64,000 nucleotides of DNA. Origin: Takakia lepidozioides. Lineage: Eukaryota; Streptophyta; Takakiopsida; Takakiales; Takakiaceae. The notes under the pieces were generated by a model that saw only the letters and a list, made by a program, of their open reading frames with translations, searched no databases and was not told where the DNA came from. The position numbers were made by a program, and so were the translations under genes. Below, piece after piece: positions 46,761 through 57,400 of this stretch. The first letter of the stretch is position 1. Each line of letters starts with the position of its first letter. The DNA lies in assembly GCA_030704615.1 (NCBI GenBank), contig CM060732.1, forward strand, positions 24,798,001 to 24,862,000. Reading direction: 5' to 3'.

Positions 46761-47235
46761 CTTGTAGGAGAGCATGTGGCTAACACTTGCAAAGCTTCAA
46801 AGCAATGTAAAATCATTTGATAGGGGAACAATTGGTTCACCTTTTCAACCATATTTTACTGACCTCATACTTGTCCGGTACCTTTAAAATGGCATGTGAA
46901 AAACACTTGCAATGCTTTAAAGCACTCAAAAATCATTTGATATGTTCATGATTGATTCACCCTTTCAACCATTTTAGATTGACTTGAAACTTGTGAAAGA
47001 CCTGTAAGAGGGCATGTACAAGACACTTGCAAAGTTTCAAATCAATTTAAAATCATTTGATAGGGGGACGATTGGTTCACCCTTTAAACCATTTTAGATT
47101 GATGTCATACTTCTCAAAGACGTGTAAGATGGCATGTAGAAGACACTTGCAAAGTTTCGGAGCAATAAAATATCATTTCATCGGGGAAGTTTCCGTTCAC
47201 CCTTTCATCCAATTTTGAATTGAACTGGATTTTTA
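46761..47235. repeat. ~118-bp satellite, about 4 copies
   Basis: This has the same unit as at 32440-32835: ATTGGTTCACCCTTTCAACC, CTCATACTTGTCCGGTACC, GGCATGTACAAGACACTTGC and AAAATCATTTGATAGGGG. It is the right-hand side of the array split by insertion of element 2. Further copies lie at 36133-36300, 36655-36750 and 47730-47935. Confidence 0.8.
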
Positions 47236-47729
47236 CTAAATAAAATGATTTAGAGGGCATTGGATTGTGGGGCGAAATGATTTTATTTTTGGCTTGATTT
47301 TGTTCTGTGAGTTGAACCCTCACACCACCATATCCTTGCCAAAAAATGTACCAAAGAAAAATGTTTGGAAAAAAACGTTCATCCTTTGCTCTATATTCAC
47401 TATTGCAAAACTCTCTATGAAGAGTGCATGAAGTTGAAGATAACTTCACCTTGAAGTGCAAATGAGGGGATAAAATGTGTTTTGGATACAGACGATGTTT
47501 GTTCATGGTGATATTTTGCATGCAGCTCTTTATGTTGTTATCAAGCATATGGCTTCAGAATGTAAGTAAAAACAATTCATGTGCAGGCGAAATGTTGTTT
47601 CTCCTTATGAATTTGAATAACCCTTTCAAACAACTTTGTTGAAGTTCAACTTTGGTCCATATGTGCTTAAGTACGTACAAATCACGTACACAAAGTTGCA
47701 AGCGAAGAAATAATCATTTGCCCCCCGAA
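47236..47729. repeat. diverged single relative of the 1,009-bp repeat unit
   Basis: TTTTGTTYTG, CAC...CCAAAAAATGT.CCAA, ATTCACTATTGCAAAACTCTC and CTCTCTATGAAGAGTGCATG occur in the same order as in the 1-kb units at 33400-33560. The identity is clearly lower than among the three tandem units. It may represent the unit before amplification. Confidence 0.6.
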
Positions 47730-48108
47730 CGACTCGTTAAACCTTTCAACCAATTTTCAATCATGAATCATTTAATAGGGGAACTATTGGTTCACCCTTA
47801 GAACCATTTTAGATTGACCTCATACTTGTCTGGTAACTTAAAGAGGGCATGTACAAGACACTCCCAAAGTTTCAAATCAATCTAAAATCATTTGGCAGGG
47901 GAATGATTGGTTCACCCATTGACCCGGTGTACACTGTCACTATTCAAGATTCGTGGGTGTGGTGCTTGATTATCCCATATGATGGACCCAGGTGCCATGG
48001 CCAAGTAACAAACCATTAAAACATTATGGTACGAGACAAACACAATTGAAAACAACATTTATTCAAACATGATGTACAGTCAGAGGTCTACAAGTTTCTA
48101 TCCATCCT

Positions 48109-49752
48109 CTAGCAATTTTTGGGCTCAGGCCAATTGAATAGCCCCGTCATGAAACGCTTCACAACATTTTCTAGTTTGTACCGCAACTCTACTGTGTCTA
48201 CACACAAGTTTTCCAGAGCCGAAGCAAAACAAGTTCTATTAGACATATCGTTGAACAGGCTTGCATCGAACGTGTTACCCCCATTTATTGCCTGGGCTAT
48301 CTTCCCAATTGCAAAGGTCTCTGATGGCACGGTTAGAGGGGGCCTACAAGGTGTGTCATCTGACTGGTTGTTGACTACATTATGAACAATTGCAATTTCA
48401 GGTGCAATCCACCATCTATGTGCGAGAGTCTTTATCATCTTGTCTCTGCTCTCGAAAATGTACAACGTGGTTTTTGGGTCATCCGTCGTGGAGACCATCC
48501 CCCAATCGCATATCCCGATGTACACATCTTCAGACCCTTGTGGAAAATGCAACAAGATGTTGTCGAGGGACATGTCGTTGTGCAAGAGGTGGTGATTATG
48601 GACGTTGAGCATGATGTGCAAAAGCGCCCATGCCAATTGGGTGCGATTCTGTTGGAATCGAACCAGTCGGTTGACCTCCTACATTTCCTGCTCTGTCCCC
48701 CGTCATTCCATTAACTCCCTGTTATCCTGATCATTCCCCCATTTCTTGTCAATACTCAACCATGATCGTATGGTCCCCCCATTCCACCAATGTGTGTAAC
48801 CTTCATTTCGACGTGGATGCAATACAAAATACTTTATGATGCCGAAATGATGGAACTTTACAGCCAACGCCTCATTGTTATGTTGGACTTTGGCAAGCTC
48901 AGCATTTGTTTCCCTGGGCGTTTTCCCTGCTAGCTCCCAAGATGGAGAAATGAATTGATCCCCAACAATTCTACCCCTCCGAATTGTACCATACCCTCCA
49001 TGTTTGGGCGCGTCGAGTTGTTGTACCTGTGCGTTTGTGGATATGTATCTCACGTTCAATGCCGCATCCGCGGACGAGGACCCTGCCTTTCATGGGAGTG
49101 GTTTCATACGTCGTTTGGCGTGGGCATTTGCCATGTCAGACCACCAATCCACAAACACAAACAACTCCTCCTCCGAAGTTGGCATGCGACTTTCAGCTAC
49201 AGGTGTTCTTGTAACAAACTTATCCATGGTTTGCCTCAGATTCCATGTGGCATCATATTCATCCCCGGCCAAAGCCTCCCTCATTCTCATCTCCATATTG
49301 TGCTGGAATCTAAGGAACCTCTCATTCCCATGTTGGACATACAAAAGATTCAAACGCATTATGTCATTGTCCTTCAAATAATCCAGCACTACTTGCTTCA
49401 CCACCTTCGCGGCCTCTGCGTTTGGATAGTTTTTTTTGTTGACCTGACTATCCCGTTCATGTGCATGTTTACGCTTCTTACCTTTACGCCCACTTCCCGA
49501 GGAACCCCCTGATACTGCGTTCGAAGCAACGTTTCCGGACATGATGAAAGTACTTTGCAGAATAGATGTGGCTTCGTAACGGAAAACTAAACCCAGACTA
49601 TTGATAACCTTATATACTAGCAGACCAATTTCTTCACCCTCTATTGGTATAGTACCCAAAGCAAACTCTCCCGCAGTCCCAGGAAAAAAAAGCAAAAACT
49701 CCTCCCCCTCACAAATCCACTTTCTCCCCACCCCACGCTCAGTCCTGGCCAC
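48109..49752 (-). pseudogene. protein-kinase-like gene with three in-frame stops
   Basis: One minus-strand frame runs from 49752 to 48109 (stop) and is interrupted by TGA (49092-49090), TGA (48705-48703) and TAG (48681-48679). It opens with a Lys/Ser-rich N-terminal part (a likely Met at 49542, MSGNVASNAV). A kinase domain follows: glycine loop GGYGTIRRG, ALAVKF with the ATP-binding Lys, catalytic loop HNDMSLDN (HxD...N), DWG in place of DFG, and APE (RWWIAPE). The C-lobe is short and ends soon after, so the domain may be a divergent or pseudokinase family. No introns are evident. I do not recognise the family. It lies between satellites and a hairpin array, so it may have moved with a transposon. 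Confidence 0.7.
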
Positions 49753-49830
49753 CGAAGTTCAAACTCCAAGAAGCCCCAGAACCGCACTCACAGAGAGGAA
49801 AAAAAAGTGGGTTGGGAATGAGGGGTAGGC

Positions 49831-49840
49831 CTTTATATAC
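49831..49840 (-). promoter_or_regulatory. putative TATA box of the kinase-like gene
   Basis: On the minus strand the sequence reads CAGTATATAAAGGCC, a good plant TATA box about 80 bases before the first in-frame Met at 49752 and about 290 before the Met at 49542. Confidence 0.45.
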
Positions 49841-49904
49841 TGCTTGAAGAGGCCTGGCGCGCGATCGCCTCTGCTGCCCATTCACGCCTCGCCACGTGTC
49901 CAGG

Positions 49905-50400
49905 GAGCGGTCGCACCTATGGGTGGTCGCAGCTAATCACAAAATAAAAAAAGTGCTGCGACCCTCCCCTGCTGGTGGTCGCACATTTTTAAAAACAAAA
50001 CAAAAATGTGCGACCCCCCATAAGCGGTCGCACCTAATAACAAAAAAGAAAAAGTCTGTGACCACCACCGGCTGGTGGTCGCACCCATTTAAAAAATAAT
50101 TAAAAATGTGCGACCATCCCCTGTTGGTGGTCGCACCTATTTAAAAAAAATGAAAAAGTTGCGACCACCACCTTCTGGTGGTCGCACCCAATTTTTTTTA
50201 TAAAAAAAATGTGTGACCACCCTCTGCTTGTGGTCGCACCTATTAAAAGAATAGAAAATGCTGCGACCACCACCTGCTGGTGGTCACACCCATTTAAAAA
50301 TTAAGAAAAAATATGCGACTACCCCCTTCTGGTGGTCGCACCTATTTTTTTTCTTAAAAAAATTGTCCGACCACCCTTTGCTGACGGTCGCATTATTGAC
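49905..50400. repeat. tandem array of nine hairpin modules (GCGACCACC..GGTGGTCGC)
   Basis: Nine modules of about 60-62 bases each contain an imperfect inverted repeat of the type TGCGACCACCACCTGCTGGTGGTCGCACC, separated by A/T-rich spacers (AAAAA...TTTAAAA). Modules vary in the loop and in one or two stem bases, often with compensating symmetry. The array starts about 60 bases upstream of the kinase-like gene's TATA box. No coding function is supported. Confidence 0.85.
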
Positions 50401-50532
50401 AATATAAATAATAATATATGAAATTTATAGATAAATAATGAGGCCACATCGGTTGCCACGTCGGTTCTCATAGTAAATAATCAATAGTAAAGTAAAAAAA
50501 TAAACATATTTATGTACAGTAACGTTGGTTTA

Positions 50533-50603
50533 GGACGTGACGTGACGCACGTCCGTCGCTGATGTCGGACGTGACGCTGATGCGTCAACGCCACGTCACG
50601 TCC
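50533..50603. repeat. 12-bp perfect inverted repeat with CpG-rich loop
   Basis: GGACGTGACGTG at 50533-50544 and CACGTCACGTCC at 50592-50603 are exact reverse complements. Inside is a second pair of related arms (CACGTCC ... GGACGTG). Several TGACG/ACGTG elements recognised by bZIP factors in plants are therefore clustered here. It could be a MITE end or a structured regulatory site. Confidence 0.7.
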
Positions 50604-51463
50604 AAATTTGCAACTAGGCCACCTGGCCCTGCACGTAAGGTGTAGGCATGGCGTGTGCCCCTGGGCTGAGTGTTCACCCGTGCGAAATGTGATGCAGTGG
50701 TGGCGTCGGGATTTAGGATATCATCTTCCCGCGCGAATGTGATGTCATTTGTTTCCTGCTCTGAGTTTTCTGTGTAATGCGAGTTGCGGGGCAGCTCGTC
50801 GAATGCGTTGTGTTGCAATGGTTATCAGGATTTGATGACACATCTTCGCTGTGATGCAGGGGCACCACTCCGTTCTGATACCGTGGCTTTGTGCTTTCTG
50901 TTTAGGGTTGCTTTGCATTTCTTCTGCATTTTTGTTGCTCGATTAGACCTCTAGGTTAGCCTGCCTTGAATGAGAGGTGACACATCCTAGATGTCGCACC
51001 TTCACTGTGCTTGGTTGTTTGTTTTCATTTCCACTCTTCATAGTTCATTTGCACCGCTCTTTGTATTACTGCATGGAGTGGCTTATATTGTCTTGAAGGC
51101 TTTCATTGCATTTGTGTTGCGCTTTGTGGCAGGGTGTGGAGTGGGCGCAGGCAAAGAATGGCTCCTAAGCGGGAGCACACAGGCAACAGTGCCACCCGCA
51201 CCTCCACCACGCCTTGAAAAGGCTTCACATATTCTCACTACTTGGGCGTTAGAGACACAACATGCTATGTCAAAGGATCAATTGAGTGTCATATCAGTTG
51301 TCAAACGACTTCCTATTGAGTTTGCCACCTCCACCTCGTGCCAGCCGTTGGCCAAAACGGCCTCTTGGGCATAACTTCTGCTTTTGTTTAGGAGGCAAGT
51401 TGCTCTTTCGCTAGGGTGGAAAGAGTGTACAACCACACACTTGAAAAAATAACATCAAAATAA
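50604..51463. other. intergenic, nothing recognised
   Basis: This is the 3' flank of the pyruvate-kinase-like gene and DNA next to the inverted repeat. Open frames at 50585-50818 (-) and 50991-51374 (+) show no motif I recognise and are not called. Confidence 0.35.
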
Positions 51464-54400
51464 TTAAGCCTTGGAGCTCTCAATTGGGGCTTTTGGTTTG
51501 GGGATCTCAATTGGAATCCTAGAAAGGTTGAGGGCTTGTAGTGTTACTTCCACACGCGCTGGCTTGGTGATAAACTTGTCGTGGACATTGCATGGCAAGT
51601 CGTGTCCGAGTACCATTGAATCTTCTACTTGAATTTCTAAATTCGTCTCGGATTTATCGTCCACTTTATGAGGTGAACTATCTTTCAAGTTCATGATCTT
51701 CACCACTGATGAATTCACAACTTTTTGGCATACCACAAATTCGTCTTGTGGTTTGAGGATCCCTATAGCTTTAGCATGGTCGATTGCTAGCTTCAATATC
51801 AACTCGTTTATGTTACTTTTTGGATTTTTCTGCAAACACCATTCAAACTCCCAAACGTCTCAATTGTCTCATGATTGCAATGCATTTTATTCAAGTTAAG
51901 ATTGTTTGATCTCACATCACAAGACTTGATCATCTTGATGTTCAATTTTCTTCCATGAATGATGTGTAGGGTAATTCACGAAGCAAGTTATTTTCTTTTC
52001 CTCACCAATAGCGTACGTATAAGTATAATATTTGTGACAGTGTGCTACTAAACATGTAGAAATAAGAGTTAAGATTAAAGTATTGTTCACCATGGCATCA
52101 GCTATGAGTTCCAAACTTTGGTCCCCATCATCATATTCATCAAATGCTTTAAAGGGATTGCTCCTCAATTCCTATGATGGAAAACATAACATTTTCCATG
52201 AAAATGCAGTTACAATATTTCCGGGAAGATGTGATGAAAATTCTACCTTTCTCTCACAAGATCATGAGAGCTTTGGCTCAAATCCCACTCCCCCGTACAA
52301 ACCCAGTATCTATAAGCTATCTATTGTATTTTTTTATAAACAAAAAAGAGTAAAGATGATCTCAATATTTACAGATTATAAATATAAATATTTTTACAAT
52401 TGAAGAAAATCTCACAGGTTTTTTTGGATCAACCAGCACAGGAAATACCCCTCTAATGGCCATACATTGTCTCGCCTACATAACAATCAAACAACTTTAT
52501 TTCAAAACCTTGATCTCAAGAAATATTATAAAAATATTATAGTAAATAATTTTATGTAATAAACCATGAAAAACATGGTTGTGTTCTGAAGCAAAGTCCA
52601 ACCTAATTCTCAAGGAAACCCCGTATTTGGAGACTGCCTCGGAGTAGAGGATAGCGAACAATAAGATTAATGGTGCAATCACCGCATAGCACAAGGCAAT
52701 CGTAACGATATCAAGATATTGGTTTAGTGAGACTCAGCCTTAATGGTTGATGGTGCACAGTTGCAAATACTTCACATGTTTAGAAAATAAGTGTGATTTT
52801 CATTATGCAACAACTCACCAGAAATGGACCACTAAAACACCAGTGTGCACCCGTTTTTGTAAGAGTTGGAATAATAACCGCCAGCGTTGGCATCGATGGC
52901 CGGTACTTCGCAACCAACCTAATGCAATCCGAACAGTTGTATTACTACAAAATATACACAACTATTGCATCAAAAAAATTCCATGAGAAATGTATTTGTG
53001 GTCGATTGCAAGGTATAGGACATTCAATTGATGTTCAAGTACATACATGGTATTACTTACTGAGCAGCTCGTCCTGTGGTTGTAAATACAATTATCACCG
53101 CAGCTCTCATCTTTGTAGCTGTCCTCACCTAGGTGACATGCAAACAAAATCATCAAATCAATCATATGTCGGCTTTGGTTATGGATTTGTCTTCTAAAAT
53201 ACAAGGTCCTTAAAAGTACTGCATGAAAGAGACCATGACTTTCAAGAGTGCATTTATTGATTTGAGCATGTAGGAATTGTAAGGTATGTAGATGCATACC
53301 GCAGATGATATGATGGACTCAAGATGTTCCATTGGCTCACCCACAAACTTCAGAGTTCTTTTCATGTGTTCAAGTTGATTGTATACCTTCTCTGCCTGTA
53401 GTTAAAAAATATATTCTCATGTACAATATTTATTCAGATTATTTTTAGTCCAAATAAATTTTTAGCTCATAGAATCATTAGCATCATAATGGCATATATG
53501 TAGATTTTTTTTTTAAAAAAAAATTTGTCGGTATGAGATGAATACATCAAAACAAATTATTAAGGTGAACTGTGAACATATAAAGCAATACCTAAAATAC
53601 ATTTTGTTTTAAAGAAATTAGTGTGCATTATGAAAATAAAAAAATTGGGAAGAATTTTTACCTCGGCGCATATTTTTCCAATGACGGAGATAGTTTCAAT
53701 AGGATATGGGCCTTTGAGGGTCTCTGCTCCTAACAAAATCCCATCTACACCTGCAATTTTTTTATTAACATGGGGCCTAGAAGGTGAGACTTGAGTCACG
53801 GATGAGTAGAAAGAATTTGTTATTTTGCGGCCACCAAATCCATCCATTGAATTTGAAACTTTGTAATGGTGAGTGGGTGGAGTGTGGTGTGAGGATATTT
53901 TCTGTTTTTTTGGATGGAATCAGTTGGGCTTTGATGGATAAGACTTGCCTATGATTCATATTCAATCATAATCACTATAAGCTGATTAGAGAAGACCACT
54001 CCTAAGTAAGACTCCGCCAAACAGAACTCATTTTCTACATTCGATATTCATTGGACCTCTTTTGGGCCTCACTATGTGCCCCTAGGCCCAACTTTGCCAA
54101 ATTTGGAGTTTGCAGGCCGCTTATAACTTATAACACATGTGTATGTATGGCCACTGACACTAATGGCAAGTAAAAAAATTATAATTTCATATGGTGGTTA
54201 GGACCATAATTTGGTCGGTTGGGTTAGGGTACATAAACCCATGACCGCCACTATGTGTATGACCGCATACCCAAAAATGCTTTTAAAGTTAGGGCCCATG
54301 GACTGCCAGTGCTATCCCCAAGACTGCTCCTTTTTTGTCACTGGCTAAGGATTATTCAATAAATTCCCCAAAAATTGTGATTGGTCATAGAGTCAGGGTG

Positions 54401-57400
54401 CACAGAATCGTTTTGATTGGTTCAACTTCGAAACAATATAAGTGAAACTTCATGAAAACAAGTAGTTTCAAGTGTGATGACATGCCATAGATGTAGCATC
54501 TATAAATACTATCCAAGGTAAGAATGATGTGAATCCATTATTACATTTCCCACCATCATTAGATGAATGGTCATGGGCTTATCTACCCTCATGTATCAAA
54601 TTTATTCTTCTCATCAATTCCACTTATGAGGAAGATTCTTGCCGAGCACCTTCTAACAACCGTAATTGGGGGCAACACAATTGCCCAACATTCCCAAAGA
54701 CTAACAAGTCCCCAGGAACCTACAGATTACATAACTACTTAACCATATTGTTACCCACATTTTATAGTTGGGTTGACCATAATGGGTGATATCCAACATA
54801 CACTTTTGTGATTTTGAACCCATGACAATTTGTAAGACGGCCTTGTGCCCTAACCACTGGGTCATCTAATACATGCTTTAGTTCCATTTACGTTCATATC
54901 TTTTTTAATGAAATATAACTAGTGTTGTCATATAATTGTTGTTCGTGCATAGATAATGAGCCAATCACAAAAATAATTTTCGCAGTGAGGGTAATTAGTA
55001 AGTACCATCCAGAACCGCATTAGCTACATCCGTTGCCTCTGCGCGAGTGGGTCGAGGAGTTTCCGTCATGGAATCGACAACTCTGGTGATAATCACAGGT
55101 TTTCCTGCCATATTGCATTTATAGATTGCCCCTTTCTGAAACAAGAATATCTGGATAAGAAATACAAATAGTTTCAAAGATTAGAAGCATTTTGATTTTT
55201 TTTGCTTAATAGTAAATAAAGTGTTTGAACATTATCATATATCAAACCCCTAAATAACGTGTAACAATAAAAACACTTCTACCTATTTATCATATTTGGA
55301 GATTCAGTTGTTAGCTATATATATATATATCTCTATAGACACACACACACACATACTTTCAAAAGGATCAAGCTGAGTTCATCCCATCTTTTGAGGCCTA
55401 TCCCTCCTTGTTAGAATATAAATAAATTAAAATACCTACTCACAAATCGGCCCTGAGAGTGTTACTACATTAAGTAACCATGAGGCAACAATTGAGCACA
55501 CGGCTCAAACAAGTGAGGATTAGAACCGCCACGGTGGTGCACAATGCTCTATCCAACTCCGCCCACTACCACACAGCTAGGTAGCAAGAATTCAACCCCA
55601 ACTATATCACCTACTCAATGCACTATCCAACAACTGGTGGTACAATATTTGTATCAAATATTAATCAATTAGTTATATTTTTAGTGAGAAAAGAACAAAA
55701 GAACGGACCTTGAGAGTATCAACGACAACCAACAGTTTGAAACAGTGAAAGTAGATTAATCTAACCTGTTCCGGAGGATGATCAATGCCAAGGCTTCCAC
55801 GGGATAAGATAATGCCATCTGCTTCTTTTAATATATCATCAAAATGTTTCAGAGCCTGCATGCATAGATTGTTGATAGACATGTAATTCTTTGTTTTTTA
55901 AATTTTTAAACAAGGGACAGAGGCCATGGGAAATTTTGTTTGGAATTATTTAATTCATCGGAATGTTATAAATATGTATATATCTCCAAAGTCACTATAG
56001 GTTGGAGTTATGTATTTGTGAGTGGTTGTGTTTACCTTACATATATACATATATGCATTGTATCCTTAGACAACTACGTTTTGTAAAATTTGTATGCATA
56101 ATGATCAATGCTGGTACCTCAATGCTAGAGATTTTGGCAAAAATCTTAGTTTGATGAAGGTCGCCCAATTTGGCCAAATGAGATCGAACCTAGTATACAA
56201 AGAGCATTCACAAGTTATAGAATTCCACATTTAAATGTGCATTTTATCAAAAGGTATGAAGATTGATATCTTTATTGGTACATTAATTTATGGTTAGAGG
56301 AAACAAAACAGGTTTCTAGATGAAAAAATTACAGTTAAAATCTGAATTAAATCTCAGTATTTACATGGCCACTTACGTGGACTGGGATGAACTTTAATGG
56401 AAAAAAAGAAAAAAAGGAACCTAGAGGTAAACCAAGATTGAGTAAACTGTAAAACAGAACCACGCAACATATCAAATTGTGCTACGTGAGGAGGAAAAAT
56501 GACGTCTTTCTACTGACCATTTTGACATCATCAACAGTTCGCGTACATGATAGTGAGAGAATATCAATGTTATTTCGCACACCCCACTTTGAGATTGCCT
56601 GAAAAATGCACCAAAAACTTATATGTAGATCCAGTAACCAATTATCCATAATACAAATGAATACATTATACCCCACATAATATATACATACAACAAAATA
56701 TGATATAAAATCTGTTGAGGAGTTCAAATGAGACATACATTATTTTCAAATTTCAAAATCAATTATTTTGTCTATTGTTTGTATTTATTTGTTGAATTTG
56801 CAAAAAGAAACATTATTATTTTTATTGTATTACCTTGCATCCATTTATAATAATAATAATAATAATAATAATAATTTGTTTTTTAATGTACATAATTAAC
56901 CCCATATCCCTTCAGCTTCAACAAAATAACAAGATTACCATGTTCACATATTTATATAATATTATACATGTATTTAAATCAATGTCTCTCCCTTTTTTTT
57001 TTCTTTTTTTTTTCCAAGCAGACCCGAGCCAAAGCCGCTGGGCCTTTGAGGGAGAAAATTAACCCCCTTTCTGAGCCATGAAGCATATACAAGGGTATAT
57101 ATAAATGTATGCATATGTCGTATTTCACAAGTCACCTCTTTATCAACATTACTAAGAGTTGGAAGCCCAATATGGATTCGAGATGGATGAGCTGTGAACA
57201 TAACTCCTACAAGTATTGCATCATTCTTCACTCGACATCTGACATCTCGATCTTTAATATCAATCACCTATATATATGCGACATACGCAATAATATAAGT
57301 ACATGTAATCTCCAAATTTACCTATAAATCATGTAAATATACATGTCAAAGTCATGTGATTGACGTGATATAAAATATATGTGCTACAGCACATATGAAA

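Noticed and set aside
49090-49512. Plus-strand open frames opposite the kinase-like gene
   Set aside because: Antisense shadows; the minus strand carries the kinase motifs.
49905-50400. CRISPR-like array (regular repeats and spacers)
   Set aside because: Plant nuclear context, repeats are themselves inverted and variable, and spacers are simple A/T tracts of similar sequence.
50585-50818. 77-codon minus-strand open frame
   Set aside because: It begins in the inverted repeat and has no recognisable motif or promoter.
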